From Inia geoffrensis (taxonomy: Eukaryota > Chordata > Mammalia > Artiodactyla > Iniidae): a stretch of DNA of 64,000 bases. Positions 25,947 through 38,354 of this stretch are shown piece by piece. The translations under genes and the position numbers were made by a program. The stretch's first letter is position 1. Every line of letters starts with the position of its first letter. Where the stretch lies: positions 138,807,886-138,871,885 of the forward strand of contig CM070902.1 in the NCBI GenBank assembly GCA_036417435.1, in the 5' to 3' direction. The notes under the pieces were generated by a model. The model was not told the DNA's origin. It was given only the letters and a program-made list of their open reading frames with translations, and ran no database searches.

Positions 25947-26710
25947 AGCTACTTACCAATTTAAAAAATGAGTTGAATTAGAATGCCACCACTTTGTATT
26001 TACCAAAACTTGGCATCTAGTGTAAAACACAACATTTAATATACAAGACTGCTTTAATTTTCACTCCGATTTTTACCATAATTTCTTAAAAATGAAAAAC
26101 TAGTTTTACTTCATAGTAATTTCTGCCCTTTCATAAGTAGTTTATGTATATTTTAGTTTTAATTTTCCTAATCCAAATTCTTGTCAATTCCAATCTCCTT
26201 CCTCTCCCTTGCTTTAGGATCAGACTCCAAGAAGATTAGAGAGGTTCATATCATCCTTGTTTTCAAACTACCTACATGTAAATACATGTGATTATAAATT
26301 TCAATATAAAAGTGAAAACTACTTTTCAGTATGGTGATCTTTATTAAGTGAAAGTCAAAATTGGAGTTGATCTGTTTGATTCATTTTTCTCTGCAGAATA
26401 TGTTAAATTTGCAGAATGAAGTACACTCTTCTAATTTTTATGGATTGAAATAACACATAGTTTAAGTTACATCTTCTATGTGGTATCAAGAAATGAATTT
26501 TGAGGGGTTAATTAACTAACTGATTCAAAGATATCACTGAGACAGAATTTTTTTGAGAATAAAGAATGCCTACCTAAAACTATATGTAATACTAACAAAG
26601 TGACCCTGATAGTAATTTGGAGAGGGGGCATTCCACGGGAGCTGCCTCAACAAAGGGATTTTTCTAATAAGGTGAAACAGACACAATATGACTGAAAGGT
26701 TATGTTATAC

Positions 26711-26738
26711 AAAAAAAAAAAAAAAAAAAAAAAAAATT
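26711..26738. repeat. poly-A tract (about 28 A)
   Basis: Uninterrupted A-run with no recognisable SINE or LINE body immediately upstream (TGACTGAAAGGTTATGTTATAC). It could be a microsatellite or the tail of an unrecognised retroposed sequence. Confidence 0.9.
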
Positions 26739-26984
26739 AGGCTTGTGTTAAGGAATAAAGTGAGCACCGGAGGAGATGCTGAGATTAGAATGAGGCTAGA
26801 GACATTCATTCTGCAAGGTAGTAAGTAGTCTAGTGGGGCCGTAGACATCCTTACCTCAGGTATCAGTCTCACCTTGTTGTACCGTATCAACTTAACAGAT
26901 TTCCAGTACCCTCTCTCCTATCCCTAGATCTCTGTTGGGTTTTTTCAGTGGTTATGGTTGTATTCTTAGTCATTTACTTTTTTA

Positions 26985-27770
26985 CTAAAACAATTTTGTA
27001 TTGTGATTAAATACCCATAACATAAAATTTACCATTTTAACCATGTTTAAGTGTACAATTCAGTAGCATTAAGTACATTCACAGTGTTGTGCAACCGTTA
27101 CCACTATCCATGTCCAGAAGTTTTTATCTTTTCCAGCAAAAATTCTGTACCCATTAAACACTAACACCTCATTCATTTCTCCCCTGAGCCCCTGGCAACC
27201 ACCATTCTACTTTCTATCTATAAATTTAACTACTCTAGGGACCTCAGATAAGTGGAATCATACAATATATATCCTTTTTTGACTGACTTATTTCACTTAG
27301 CATTATATCTTCAAGGTTCATCCATGTTGTGTCAGAATCTTTTTCCTTTTTAGGCTGAGTAATATTCTGTTGTATGTGTACCACATTTTTTTACCCATTC
27401 ATCCATTATTGGTTACTTAGGTTGTCTCCACCTCTAGGCTGTTGTGAATAATGCTGCTATGAGCATGGTTGTACAAATATCTGTGTGAGCCCTGCCTTCA
27501 GTTCTTTGGGGGTGTATATCCTAAAGTGGAATTGCTGGATCACATAGTAATATTTTGAGGACTCTCCATAATTTCCACAGTAGCTCTGTCCATTTTACGT
27601 TCTTACCAACAGTACACAAGGGTTCCAGTTTCTCCACATCGTTGCCAACACATATTTGTGTGTGACTGTGTTTAAATAATAGCCGTAATAGTGGGTGTAC
27701 AGTATGGTTCTGGTTTTGATTTGCATTTCCCTAATTATTAGTGAAATTGAGCATCTTTACATGTACTTAT
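26985..27770 (-). mobile_element. L1M-type 3' region, minus strand
   Basis: Typical reverse L1 3' signatures in order: AACATAAAATTTACCATTTTAACC, GTACAATTCAGTAGCATTAAGTACATTCACA, TGGAATCATACAATAT, TTCATCCATGTTGT, GCTGAGTAATATTCTGTTGTATG, GTGAATAATGCTGCTATGAG and GATTTGCATTTCCCTAATTATTAGTG. It is a decayed old element with no intact ORF. Confidence 0.9.
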
Positions 27771-29365
27771 TTATTGTTTACATATCTACTTTGGAGGAAT
27801 TCAGTTTTTTACTTTTGTGTAACTAAAAATTTCTTCTCTGCTTAATGATTTTGCATTTTCAACTACATTTTAAATTGTGATATCAGAGAAAGGTGTACTT
27901 AAAGAAAATAGCATCATGGTAGGACTAGGGGTATTTCTTGTGTGTGGATTGACTTCCCAGCAACCCACTTCGTGTATTTAGTAAGATCTCACCAAAGTCA
28001 AAGAAGAGACCACCCATTTCTGACATTCTCCTTTTTAACTCTCCATATCACATTCTAAATTCCCACTTATAAAAATCCATAAAAGCAGGTGGAAGGAGAG
28101 ATAAGTGAGATGACTGTTGGAAGAAAAAAATAGAATGGAAGGAGAGAACAAACATTAGCTGAGCATTGTGAATGGATAGTTCACATCTATTATCTATCTA
28201 TTAAAACTACTATCAGTTCTCACACTAGGCTTTTTTAAAATCATCATAATGTTCTAGTTCCTGGGCTTGGAAATGAAATGTAGCATAAAGATTAATTAGC
28301 ATGGCATAAGTAGTTAATTTAGGGAAATATTTGAGATAATTCCGAAAAAGTGAGTTTGGGGCCACTTTAAGGAGAGTCTTCATCTCCAAACTTTATCTTA
28401 GGCTTTGGGGAACCATTGAAAGTTCTTGAGGAGTGTATTGTATACCACATTCTGTCTCCATGTTTTAGGAAGATGTACCTGACTATGACATGTTAACGAA
28501 ATGAAGCCCTAAGGGTTTGTGATGAACTGGTTAGTTATTATTCATTTTACTTTAATTACTTCCCAACACAGGTTACATTTATAAATACTTGGGTTTTTAA
28601 ATATTTTTAATCAGTCACATTACTGTTATACTTTCAAGTGGAATCACTAAGTGTTTCAGAATTATAGAGATTGAACTGAAATTTGCAAACAACTAAAATG
28701 TCTCCTGGTAAAATTAACCTGCAGTGCATATTATTATAGCTATTGAGAGCTTCAGTTGATTTAATGTCTTAGTTTGAGATAAAGACTGGTACATATGGAA
28801 GAGGAAAAGAGAGCATGCTCAAGACAAACACTTGAAAATATAGTGCTCATTCTGAATATATCTAAGATAGAACAAACATATGTTTGTATTTTTTGAGCAT
28901 GCATAAATGCTGTCCTAAAATTTGAAGCACGATTTGAAACACTCCTAAAATAATAATGCTGATATTTGGGTAAGGAAGACTTAATAAATATTTAAGAGAA
29001 AATACAATGTTTATCTTTTGGATTTTTGTAAAGACAAGTTTACTTTCACTTTCTAGGGAATACCTAGGTTAGTCACTGGAGAAGTTTTCAAAGGGACCCT
29101 GTAGCACAGCCCTGCTTTGGTTGTCTTCGCATTACTGACTTTGTATGGGAGGTTCACCAGCTGTTTGACTGGCAGGAGCAGGAGCTTTCACTTCAGTAGT
29201 TTATAACTCCTGGCTATTCTAGGATAGTTTGCACTTCACCAAGCCTCAGACAGGTCAGGACATTTGGTAGGAGAAGGTTGAAAGACAAAAGCAGCAGGCC
29301 TTGGGTTCTCGGCCTTTTTTTTAAATTAGAAAGTTATATTTTAATTCGGTGGTTAGAGTTTTTAG
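27771..29365. other. intron upstream of the gamma exon
   Basis: No repeat family or gene recognised. The last few hundred bases should contain the gamma promoter and 5'UTR, but I see no clear TATA box or CpG island. Confidence 0.6.
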
Positions 29366-29419
29366 TAATGTGCCTGTATTACATGTAGAGAGTATTCATC
29401 AGCCAAGAAGAGTTTTAAA
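29366..29419 (+). promoter_or_regulatory. FBXW7: FBXW7 gamma 5'UTR segment with a mini-uORF
   Basis: An in-frame TAA at 29366-29368 closes the gamma frame upstream, so ATG 29420 is the first possible start in frame. Overlapping that stop, a six-codon frame opens at 29368 (ATG TGC CTG ...) and closes with TAG at 29386-29388. If transcribed in the gamma 5'UTR it is a tiny uORF. The transcription start is not visible. Confidence 0.5.
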
Positions 29420-29566
29420 ATGTCAAAACCGGGAAAAGCTACTCTAAACCATGGCTTGGTTCCTGTTGATCTTAAAAGTGCAAAAGAGCCTCTACCACAT
29501 CAAACCATGATGAAGATATTTAGCATTAGCATCATTGCCCAAGGCCTCCCCTTTTGTCGAAGACGG
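29420..29566 (+). CDS. FBXW7: FBXW7 gamma-isoform first coding exon (49 codons)
   Basis: Encodes MSKPGKATLNHGLVPVDLKS, then AKEPLPHQ, a hydrophobic FSISIIAQGLPF patch and a terminal CRRR. Followed by the donor GTAAGT at 29567; phase 0. Joined to the shared exon it gives 49 + 540 = 589 residues, the known gamma length. The start has A at -3 (TTAAAATGT) and an upstream in-frame stop. The gamma isoform is described as nucleolar and tissue-restricted, and has the same F-box and WD40 domains as the other isoforms. From memory, human differs only at two residues here (PGKP for PGKA and HQTV for HQTM). Reading through the donor gives an open frame to 29698, a shadow of intron retention rather than an alternative product. 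Confidence 0.96.
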
Positions 29567-31514
29567 GTAAGTCTCACACATTTGAAAAATAGGAATATTT
29601 ATTTAAATGAACTACTTCTGCCTCTTTTGGTGAAGAAATGGTTCAAATTTCAATTGGTATTTATAACTAAAACTATCAGTGCATTATGTAGCCAGTGAAA
29701 ACTTCTGTAAGTAATAGTTTTAATAGTATGATAGAGAGCCTTGAGGGCAAGGTTACCTAATTCACCGTTTTGTGTCTCATTTATTTTTATGGTATTAGAA
29801 TTCTTTAAACTTACTTAAAACTGGTAAATTTAAAAAGTTTGTTTTGAAATATGTCGGCAAATACTAACACCCCAAATTTGTTGTCTTTATTTTGTGGGAA
29901 AAGTAAAAAGCTGGTGGTATGGTCCTTATACATGATAATTAAAGCATTTAGCTCTCTTAAAGAGTTTATCTGCCAATTTAAGCTAGATTGTTTTTAAATC
30001 ACTATTTCTTAAATTCAGACCTAACATAATAGAGACGTTACTTTTTGTTGTTATATGAAATAAAAATAGCATGCTATTGTGTGGCAGTTACGATACAGTT
30101 TATATATAGACAATTCTGATCTAACATTTTGTAGAACTTGTGCTAATTTATAATCAGGTTATGATCTATTGGATGTTTTTTGGGATTACATTCTCCTCCT
30201 CGCCAGATTTTGACCCTGTTAGTATTAACAGTTTTGTTGTATTTTCTGTGTTACTTGGTATTACCATTTTGAATTATTAACTAGAGTGATATATTTTTAG
30301 ATCTAAAATATGTTTAGTATCCTGAACACATTAAACCAAAAAATACCTGTTGGAGATTCACTGAGTGTTTTTATATATCAGTGCTATTAGTGTTTTAGTT
30401 CCATTTACCAACTAACCCCCACCCCGCTTTTTTTTTTTTTTTTTAACTAAAAGGGAAATATTCTATTAAACAAGTAGGTTAGCTTAACAACACCTGAAAA
30501 ATATTTTTCCTCTTTAGTGAACAGAATCTTCTATTTGCTTGGACTTAAATAGCCTTTGTAAAAATATATTTTCTAATTACCTTAGTTCTTTTTGAATTGT
30601 TTCTACTTCTACTCCAATAAATGGTAGCCATGTTGAAAAACATTTTGAGTAAGATTTAAATGTAATACAGTTTAAACATTGAAACTAGAATATAAATATC
30701 TCTGTCACCCACTTACTTTCTTCTTAACTATATTTTCAGAAAGTGTCTTTTATTTTGTATTCTGTCACTTTGTCACTTTTATAACTTCTGAATGAGGTCA
30801 CTGCTCTGATTTAAACATTTACACAGAGGCCTCTAGTAGCTTTAAGGTCATTAATAAACTAATTTATTATTTTAATACTTCCGTAAAAAAATACCAATAC
30901 AAGTAAACTTTCAAATTAAGGAGAAGAAGTGTGAGTTTTTGAAATTAAGGGGTTAAGATCTTAACAAGATAATTTTGTTCTTGTTGAATATTTCTAATAA
31001 ACTTAAGTACAGTTTATAGCAGATTATTCATTATGTCACACTGTGTATTTTCTATCTGTACCTTCTTTACAAGTGCATGAAACTTAAAAGGCTCAGGAGC
31101 AGATTCTATAAGAAAAATTAATAGAGAACTTAAGGGCTTTCCTTGAGGGTTTCCTAGGGTCACTATTCAGTTTGACTTTTCTAGGTTACTGTTATGTTAA
31201 ATTATAGCCTGGCATTTGTAATTAGAAATGGACTAAATTCAAAAAATAGAATTCAAACTATAACATAGTTCTGGTTTGGGGGAAGATAGATAACAAAATT
31301 AACACATTCAGTTTTAGACTGCCTGCCAATAATTTACTATTGTGTAACTCATTGACTCTGACTACTAGAAATATTAGAGGGATCGTGTAATTATATCCTC
31401 TCCCCTCCTTTTTGCAGCTGGTTAAGTTAGGTAGCTTTAAATTGATTCACGTGTTCTTTGTTGTTTTAACTTGCTAACTTTCCCTTGTTAATGTTAATGA
31501 TGGATACTTTTATA

Positions 31515-31530
<16 letters not shown>
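29567..31530. other. FBXW7 intron after the gamma exon
   Basis: A+T-rich, no recognised gene or dated repeat. A poly-T of 16 near 30428 follows CCCCCACCCCGC, and a (TA)n tract at 31510-31530 leads into the next SINE. Confidence 0.7.
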
Positions 31531-31547
<17 letters not shown>

Positions 31548-31738
31548 GCCGTACACGGGCCTCTCACTGTTGTGGCCTCTCCTGTTGCGGAGCACAGGCT
31601 CCGGACGCGCAGGCTCAGCGGCCATGGCTCACGGGCCCAGCTACTCCGCGTCATGTGGGATCTTCCCGGACCGGGGCACGAACCCATGTGCCCTGCATCG
31701 GCAGGTGGACTCTCAACCACTGCGCCACCAGGGAAGCC
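31531..31738 (-). mobile_element. CHR-2-type SINE, minus strand
   Basis: T-run then GCCGTACACGGGCCTCTCAC ... GCACGAACCCATGTGCCCTG ... CCACCAGGGAAGCCC. The poly-T tail abuts a (TA)n tract, so the target duplication (TTTATATATA versus TTTAATATAT) is ambiguous. SINE-derived frames overlap it on both strands. Confidence 0.93.
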
Positions 31739-32364
31739 CTTTAATATATTTCTTATCAAAGATTTTAAAAAGACTTTCCATGTGATATGTAATTAATCAC
31801 ATTTTGTATCTAACATCCAGTATATCTTTTCCATTAGGTATGTTTAGCCTCTTTCAATCAGATTGTTATACACTGACAACAAGCGTACAGACTTCTATTT
31901 TGTAAGCCATTTTTATCCTTCCAAGTAGTGAGCTAATGTATAGTGAACTCTTACAAGACTATATGTAGTCTTGGCCTGTTAAAAGTTGAAAAACATGTTA
32001 TCGCGCCTCCATCCATCATAGGTGTTGATCCATTTAGTGTTTGCACAGTAAAATAATTTTGAAAATTCTTTAAAATAGTTGTCATAACTACAGCTTCAAT
32101 TTATAGCTCTCGAAATGTTTTCAGGAAATTTATTTACCTCATTATTAAGTACTATTAATAATGATAGTCTAATTTATTATTATATAAATTATTCTAGCTC
32201 CTCATCAGAGATACTTTGGACCTAATACTAACGACAGTAAAGAAATAGCAATCTAGCTATTAACCAGTTACCGTCAATCAAAATGATTTTAGTATTTAGG
32301 TCCTCGTAGTTCATATAAGTCCTATAGGTAATTCTTAGCATCAGTAATATTTGAGAATACTACT

Positions 32365-32380
32365 TGAGTATATAACTTTT
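32365..32380. repeat. left target-site duplication of the young L1
   Basis: TGAGTATATAACTTTT, an exact 16-bp match to 32995-33010. Confidence 0.9.
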
Positions 32381-32994
32381 TTTTTTTTTTTTTTAATTTC
32401 TTAAGAATTTAATATTGTTGTAGCAATAAGCAAAATCATACAAAATAAGTACAAAATGTATTGTTCACACTCCTGCCAATTCTAATTTTTTTAGATCTTG
32501 CGTTATCAGTTTATTTTCTTGATAATGTAATTTTTACGTATCAATCTTACAATATATCTTTGTATTTCTCTTTTTTTTTTTTTTTTTTTTTTAACATCTT
32601 TATTGGGTTAAAATTGCTCTACAATAGTGTGTCAGCTTCTACTTTATAACAAAGTGAATCAGTTATATATATACAGACGTTCACATATTTCTTCCCTCTT
32701 GCGTCTCCCTCCTTCCTTCTCTCCCTATCCCACCCCTCCAGGCAGTCACAAAGCACCGAGCTGATATCCCTGTGCCAAGCGGCTGCTTCCCATTAGCTAT
32801 TTACCTTACGTTTGTTAGTATATATATGTCCATGCCCCTCCCTCGCCCTCCCATAGCTCACCCCTCGCCCTCCCCATATCCTCAAGTCCGTTCTCCAGTA
32901 GGTCTGTGTCTTTATTCCTGTCTTACCACTAGGTTCTTCATAACATTTTTTTTTTTCTTAAATTCCATATATATGTGTTAGCATACGGTATTTG
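32377..32994 (-). mobile_element. 5'-truncated L1 3' end with apparent 3' transduction, minus strand
   Basis: Between exact 16-bp duplications lie, in minus-strand order: an L1 3'UTR segment (32994 down to about 32594) ending AACCCAATAAAGATGTTAAA; its poly-A (32571-32593 as T on the plus strand); about 175 bp of non-L1 DNA (32395-32570); and a second poly-A (32377-32394). The L1 is 5'-truncated at ...GTTAGCATACGGTATTTG. The layout fits read-through past the source L1 poly-A signal and mobilisation of downstream flank. No ORF survives. Confidence 0.88.
32395..32570 (-). other. transduced flank carried by the L1
   Basis: Non-L1 sequence between the two poly-A tails. It carries no recognised repeat and should match the DNA immediately downstream of the source L1 elsewhere in the genome. 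Confidence 0.7.
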
Positions 32995-33010
32995 TGAGTA
33001 TATAACTTTT
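32995..33010. repeat. right target-site duplication of the young L1
   Basis: TGAGTATATAACTTTT, exact copy of the left duplication. Confidence 0.9.
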
Positions 33011-34269
33011 TATTCTAAAAGAACTGATCGTCCTTTAAAGGAAGAGAATATTTACAGGAAAAACTTACTTAGTCTATAAAATCACTGGAAAATTGTTTTA
33101 TTTTTCTTTGAAATTGGAATACCTAGTTATGGTAATACTGTATTTCCTAAATCCTAAGATACATTATTTTTCTACATTTTAAACATATGTAAAATTAGTG
33201 TACGTCTGGATGGAATTTCATAGCTTAGCTGGCAGCATTTTTTTCTTTCTAGTGATAAGAGAAATAATATTTTACAATTAATAATAGTATGTTGAAAGAA
33301 AAGTCATTAAAATGTTTAAATTTCATTTATTAACTCGTTTTTGTTTGGAGACTTTCAAGCATTGACAATATTCTCTAAAAGTTATTCTTCAATGTTACTA
33401 TTTTGGTAGAAATTTCCAAAAGACATGCAATTGGTTATGTATATAGGGCTTTTAAAGATAGCTGGTTGACTGTGTTGGTTTATAGAAGGAAAATGTTTTT
33501 AGAGTGCCTTTATATTCTTGGGTTTGAACCACCGACCGATTGTGTAGCATAAGCATCAGCAACAGAGCTAAGAAAATGGGGTAGAGCTGCTGGTGGGAGC
33601 AGCAGGGAGGCGAGGCAGGAGCAGTGTGGTACAAGGACTTGTTCACCTGAAACCCAAGAGCTCAGGCAACAATGAAATGTATGACTAGATTTCTGATAGT
33701 TGAAAACAATTTTGTACTGGTTATATTCCATATCCAGTTCTGTTTAAAGTACCATATTTAAAATAATCTTTCTTTAAAGTGAAAATAGAAATAAAATTGA
33801 AATAGAATATTTGAGTCCTTTGAGAAAATATTTGAGTTAATATCACTCCTGTGTATTTTTATCTTTGAGGGTTAGCTTAAGTCAGGGGTCCACAAACTTT
33901 TTCCAGCAGCTATTTTATACTTTGTGGACCAGATAGTCACTGTTAGAACTATTCAGCTCCGCCATTGTAGCATGAAAGCAGCTGTAGGCAATACTTAAAG
34001 GAGTAGTTGAATGAGCATGATTGTGTTTTAATAAAACTTTATTTAAGAGACAGTGAAATACAGATTTTTATGATTACAGTAATACTATAGTAAATCTTCT
34101 TGTGCATATATCTTTTTGCTTGAATATAAGTTTCAGCTAACAGTAAATTTTTAGAAACAGATTGTTAGAGCCGTAACCTTTCATTTTCTTTAAAAACCCT
34201 CATTCTCTCTTCTAATTCTTTTGTAGCTATATAGAGAAAAAAATTTATGTATATAGTCACTAGAATTTT
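33011..34269. other. FBXW7 intron
   Basis: Unique-looking intron apart from the hAT element at 33882-34055. Overlapping minus-strand frames at 33452-33731 have no homologous domain I recognise. Confidence 0.7.
33882..34055 (+). mobile_element. hAT (Charlie-type) MITE remnant
   Basis: Starts with the hAT-type terminus CAGGGGTCCACAAACTTTTTC and continues TACTTTGTGGACCAGATAGTCAC, CAGCTCCGCCATTGTAGCATGAAAGCAGCTGTAGGCAATAC and TGTTTTAATAAAACTTTATTTA. This is a widespread mammalian 'caaacttttnctgtaaagggccagatag' MITE; the right terminal inverted repeat is lost. Confidence 0.75.
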
Positions 34270-34280
34270 AACATACTGCT

Positions 34281-34491
34281 CTTTTTTTTTTTTTTTTTGC
34301 GGTATGCTGGCCTACTCCCTGTTGTGGCCTCTCCCGTTGCGGAGCACAGGCTCCGGACACGCAGGTTCAGTGGCTATGGCTCACAGGCCCAGCCGCTCCG
34401 CGGCATGTGGGATCCTCCCAGACCGGGGCATGAACCTGTGTCCCCTATATCGGCGGGCAGACTCTCAACCACTGCGCCGCCAGGGAAGCCC
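34281..34491 (-). mobile_element. CHR-2-type SINE, minus strand
   Basis: 11-bp target duplication AACATACTGCT (34270-34280 and 34492-34502). T-tail, then GCGGTATGCTGGCCTACTCC ... CATGAACCTGTGTCCCCTAT ... CGCCAGGGAAGCCC. Mildly diverged from the other copies. Confidence 0.96.
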
Positions 34492-34559
34492 AACATACTG
34501 CTTTTTAATTTTCCTTCTCAATGTACAGTAGTAGCATAATAATGCTATTAATAATTGCT

Positions 34560-34790
34560 CTTATTTTAACAGGACCTACTATATATTCTAGGCATTGTCC
34601 AGCTATTTTTTATATTTTAAATGATTCTTAAATGATTTAAATGTTTGTTAAGTACGGTAAGTTAGGTATTATCTTCACTCAGTAGAGTAGAAAGCTGAGG
34701 CTCAAACAAGTTACCTCTCCCCAGTTTTCTTGGTAAATATTAAAGCTGGTATTTAACCTCAGGACTCTAATGCTGCAGGTAGTAGCCATT
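34560..34790 (-). repeat. MIR SINE, minus strand
   Basis: GGTATTATCTTCACTCAGTAGAGTAGAAAGCTGAGGCTCAAACAAGTTACC and GCTGGTATTTAACCTCAGGACTCTAATGCTG follow reverse MIR order. Confidence 0.7.
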
Positions 34791-35094
34791 CTCTTTGTAC
34801 TATGTTTTGTGACCTTTTCTTATGAACTTAACTTTTTTCAACTACTATTATATTCATATTTTGGTGGGTAAACCTGGGAGCCTATCATTGTTGACATTGT
34901 TTCTTTGAGAAAATTCAAAGATTCAAATAATTGAGCTACAAATAACTTTTGGTAGCATGTTACATTTATAAATTTAGGATTTTCTGTGTAATCTCTTTCA
35001 AGATGTTTCATTTGTAAAGTTATCCCACAGATGATGCAATGATTATAGTGATAAAAAACTAGAAATATTCAAACAGTATGCATGTTTGTAGTCT
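34791..35094. other. FBXW7 intron
   Basis: No feature recognised. Confidence 0.6.
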
Positions 35095-35675
35095 TTCTGT
35101 AAGCTGAGGGATGATACCTCTTAAAGAAAAAATCATTCATGAACCTTGTTAAAATCATAAGACAGATTTTATTCAGGGGGACTGTCATGATATGTATAGG
35201 GACTACTACAAGGGGAGTTTGCAGTAGGGGAGATAGATTGGGCTCAACTGTTAATAGAGCAAAGAAAAATGAGAATTTATAGCCAAGGAGCAGCATGGAG
35301 TTCAGTGGGTAGATGATTTCTAAGAGGAAGCATCAGGGGTAAATGGGGGGGGTGCTCTGGTTAAATTAACTTAACCAAGGTGGTCAGAAATCCCCTGGGG
35401 GATGGTGGAGGATGGCGAACCCAGCAGATATGGAGAGGGTGACCAGGTAACCACAGGTGACTGACATCAAGGGTGGCGAATTCTGGTTAGACTGATTTAG
35501 CAGGATTCTTGCTAAAATTTGGTTCCTGAGAACATGCCGAAGGACAGGTCCTAGTTGAAAAAGAGCTCAGGAGCCTGACTAGAGTTTGGTTAAGGAGAGA
35601 ATCGTTGTCATACCTCAGGGTCTGTGTTTGGTAGGAAACAACTCAGAACAAGGTGTCTGACAGATTAACCATCCT
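35095..35675. mobile_element. ERVL-like solo LTR remnant
   Basis: A G-rich block unlike its surroundings: TAAGACAGATTTTATTCAGGG, GGGACTACTACAAGGGGAG, GGGCTCAACTGTTAATAGAGCAAAG, GAGAATTTATAGCCAAGGAGC, GGTTAAATTAACTTAACCAAGG. It resembles ERVL-class LTRs. No gag, pol or env sequence is attached, so it would be a solo LTR. Family assignment is from general resemblance only. Confidence 0.45.
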
Positions 35676-38340
35676 CAAACTGCAGTGCAGTACCACTCTC
35701 ATCAGTTTGTTCATTTAGTACTTTTGACTATGATGACAAAAATTAAAAACAGCATTATACCTCTCTTAGCTTCAATACTGTCTTGGATTCAAGTTTTTTC
35801 TTTATTGTTGAACTATTGATACTAATTAAAAAAACCTATATTCAAAATTTTAATCTCATTCAGGCATAATCTATTCTGTTGTTTTTGTGTGTATAATCTT
35901 CAGTTAGTTCAAGGTATCTATAATTATAGTCTATTAAGCTCCTTTAATTGACTTTTCAGCAAAGGTTTGCCAGTTTTATCAAACAGTTGTATTGTCTTTG
36001 TTTCAAAAAACAACCTCTCTAATTATTTATTCTACAATAAAATTTTCACTTGTAGGAAGATTTTATAATCCATCATAAGTTCTGTTGGTAAAGCAAATTT
36101 GTGAGTTATTACCTTCCTGAATTTAATAATTTGATAATCCCCTAAATTCCCTGAGTTGAATTATGATATAGAGAATTATTATTTTCTTCCAGTAGTTAGT
36201 ATCTTTTACTTCTGTTTATAAAAATTAGACATGCTCAGTATGTAAAATGCAGAAGAAATGTTTCTTTACATTTTCCTAAATTATCAGCAATTCCACTGCT
36301 CAGAAATAACCACAGTAAAAATTTTAAGTAAATAACTCTTTAAACAAAATCGATACTTTAATCCATTTTTCATATGTTGCTAGTAGTTCCTCATGGCTAT
36401 AGTTATTCAAAAGTGTATAATCTGCCAAATGAATGTGTCATAATTTTCTAACTGCTGTTGATTTGGTCAGTGACCTGCTTTGAACTTTTTTATATATAAA
36501 TCTTTAACATCTCTATATACATTTTTTCCAGAAGTAGAATTACTGGGTCAAGGAGTGTGAATTCTTTTAGATTCTTAATAAATACTGCTAAATTGTTTTC
36601 CAGAAAGATTGTACCAAATAAAAAACAGCACTAGGGACTTCTAATGTTGTTTAACAAGAGAAAGAAATCATATTTTAATCAAATTTATTCCTACCATGGC
36701 AAAGTTTTATGGATTTTACTTAGTTGATACTATATCATTATATTTCTATGTTTATTGTTCTAGGTTTTCTATTGAAGGAATTTTTTTTTCATTTTGAGAA
36801 AATAATGATATGTGTTTATACTTACAACTTCATTAGGAAAATATATAAATAGATCAAGAAATTATTTGTTGTTCATGGTGATTTTATAAAATAATACTTT
36901 CTGGAAAATAATGTTTGCCATAAACCTGTCACCAATATTATTTTCAACTATAATTTTCTTCTACTCTTCCCATAGTTTTAAAACTCTTATCTCTGTTTTT
37001 ATCTAAACAGATGATCCATGTGTATAGTTTTATAATTTATCATTGATTTAACACATTTTTACTGTGTCTTATGGTTATCTCAGTTTCTGTCATCTTAGTT
37101 TATACTTTTACATTTCTGAGTTTTGGTTTGTTGTTTGTACAGTTTAAATGACAGCTTCTCCCAAAGTATATTGCTATTAATAATCTTTACTACAGGAGTA
37201 CTTTTCGTGCTAGCAAAAGCAGCTGCCAGAAATACTTGCCTGTTTCTTAAATCACTACAACTTAGTCTTACATTTCTGGCATAGCTTTGCCTTTTGCCCC
37301 AATCCAGGTTTACCTTTTATTTTTATTTTTTAATTCTAGTCTAGCTATGATTAATTCTCATTTAAAATAGTTGTAGCAAGTCTCCCATCATAAAATGCCT
37401 TGATGCCTGAAAGGCATTTCATGAAACTCAAACTTTGTTTCATGGAACTCTTAGATGGATATTTCCTTAACATATAGAAATATGAAACCTTTAAAAAGCC
37501 AGTATCATGTTCCCCTCCCCCATACTAATCTATTCAGTATCTGCCAGTTACATTTGTGCCTCTTTCTCCAAATCCTTTCCATGACCTCACAGTCTAGCTT
37601 GTCTCTCTGGTTGGAACCTTCCTCCTGGCACTGGTTGCATCTACCGTTGTCCTCATCCATTAGTGGAACGTATTGTAGTTGTTGCAATTACCTTGGGCAG
37701 TTAGACATATATGTACTGCTCAGTGGTGTTATTTGACAGCTTCATTTAGTTATCTTGTTTCCTCAGTTGAGGCTATGAACTCTTATTAGACTTCAGAAAT
37801 TATCTCTAATATCTTTTCATGCTCCCAGTGATGTGCAAGAGAAAGTTAGTGTAAATATTTGTATGACCAATTTGTTGACGCTTCTGTTAAGTTTGGAAAA
37901 TTCCTTAAGGAGTTTTTGTACTGTTAGAATATGGCATGTTTTTGTTTACTAAATGTTTTTAAATGACTGTGCAGCTGTGATTTTGAATATTTCATTTTCT
38001 AAATATAACTAAATTCAGATACAGTTTGACACTTAATTTTAAAAGTAATTACTACTTAGCGGTTCCGAAAACGAAGGAGAAACAAACATAGGGTGTACTC
38101 ATTTAGATGGCACTTTTGAGAGTCTGCAGTAGCCAGACAAGTCAGAAAATGCTAAAATAAAAATTATTACAATACTTTGGAGAGAAGGAAGAACAGGGTG
38201 GTGCTATGAACAAATTTGGAGGGAGATTTTAAGTTTTATCTGATTTTTTTTTTTTTGAGTAAACTCAAATGTGGCTTCCTAAAGTTTTTTTCCACAGATA
38301 TATTCCATTGGAACTTGGGGAAAAATTGGCATTTTCAGGT
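35676..38340. other. FBXW7 intron
   Basis: A+T-rich. A block near 36480-36630 (AGAAGTAGAATTACTGGGTCAAGGAG ... TTTCCAGAAAGATTGTACC) resembles an ancient LINE fragment. The pyrimidine-rich stretch 37500-37740 yields opposing open frames (37455-37736 plus, 37505-37687 minus) with no recognisable domain. Confidence 0.6.
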
Positions 38341-38354
38341 CATCTGATATCTTT

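Larger units (their letters stand above)
21251..26984. other. FBXW7 intron, mostly unique sequence
   Basis: Intron with MIR pieces (22885-22990, 25250-25465), a 17-bp-period duplication (23490-23522), a CHR-2 SINE (24674-24888), a candidate CTCF-like motif (25935-25946) and a poly-A tract (26711-26738). No coding exon signature was recognised. Confidence 0.75.

Noticed and set aside
35095..35675. An endogenous retrovirus with coding capacity
   Set aside because: Only LTR-like sequence is visible; no gag, pol or env remnants are found on either side.
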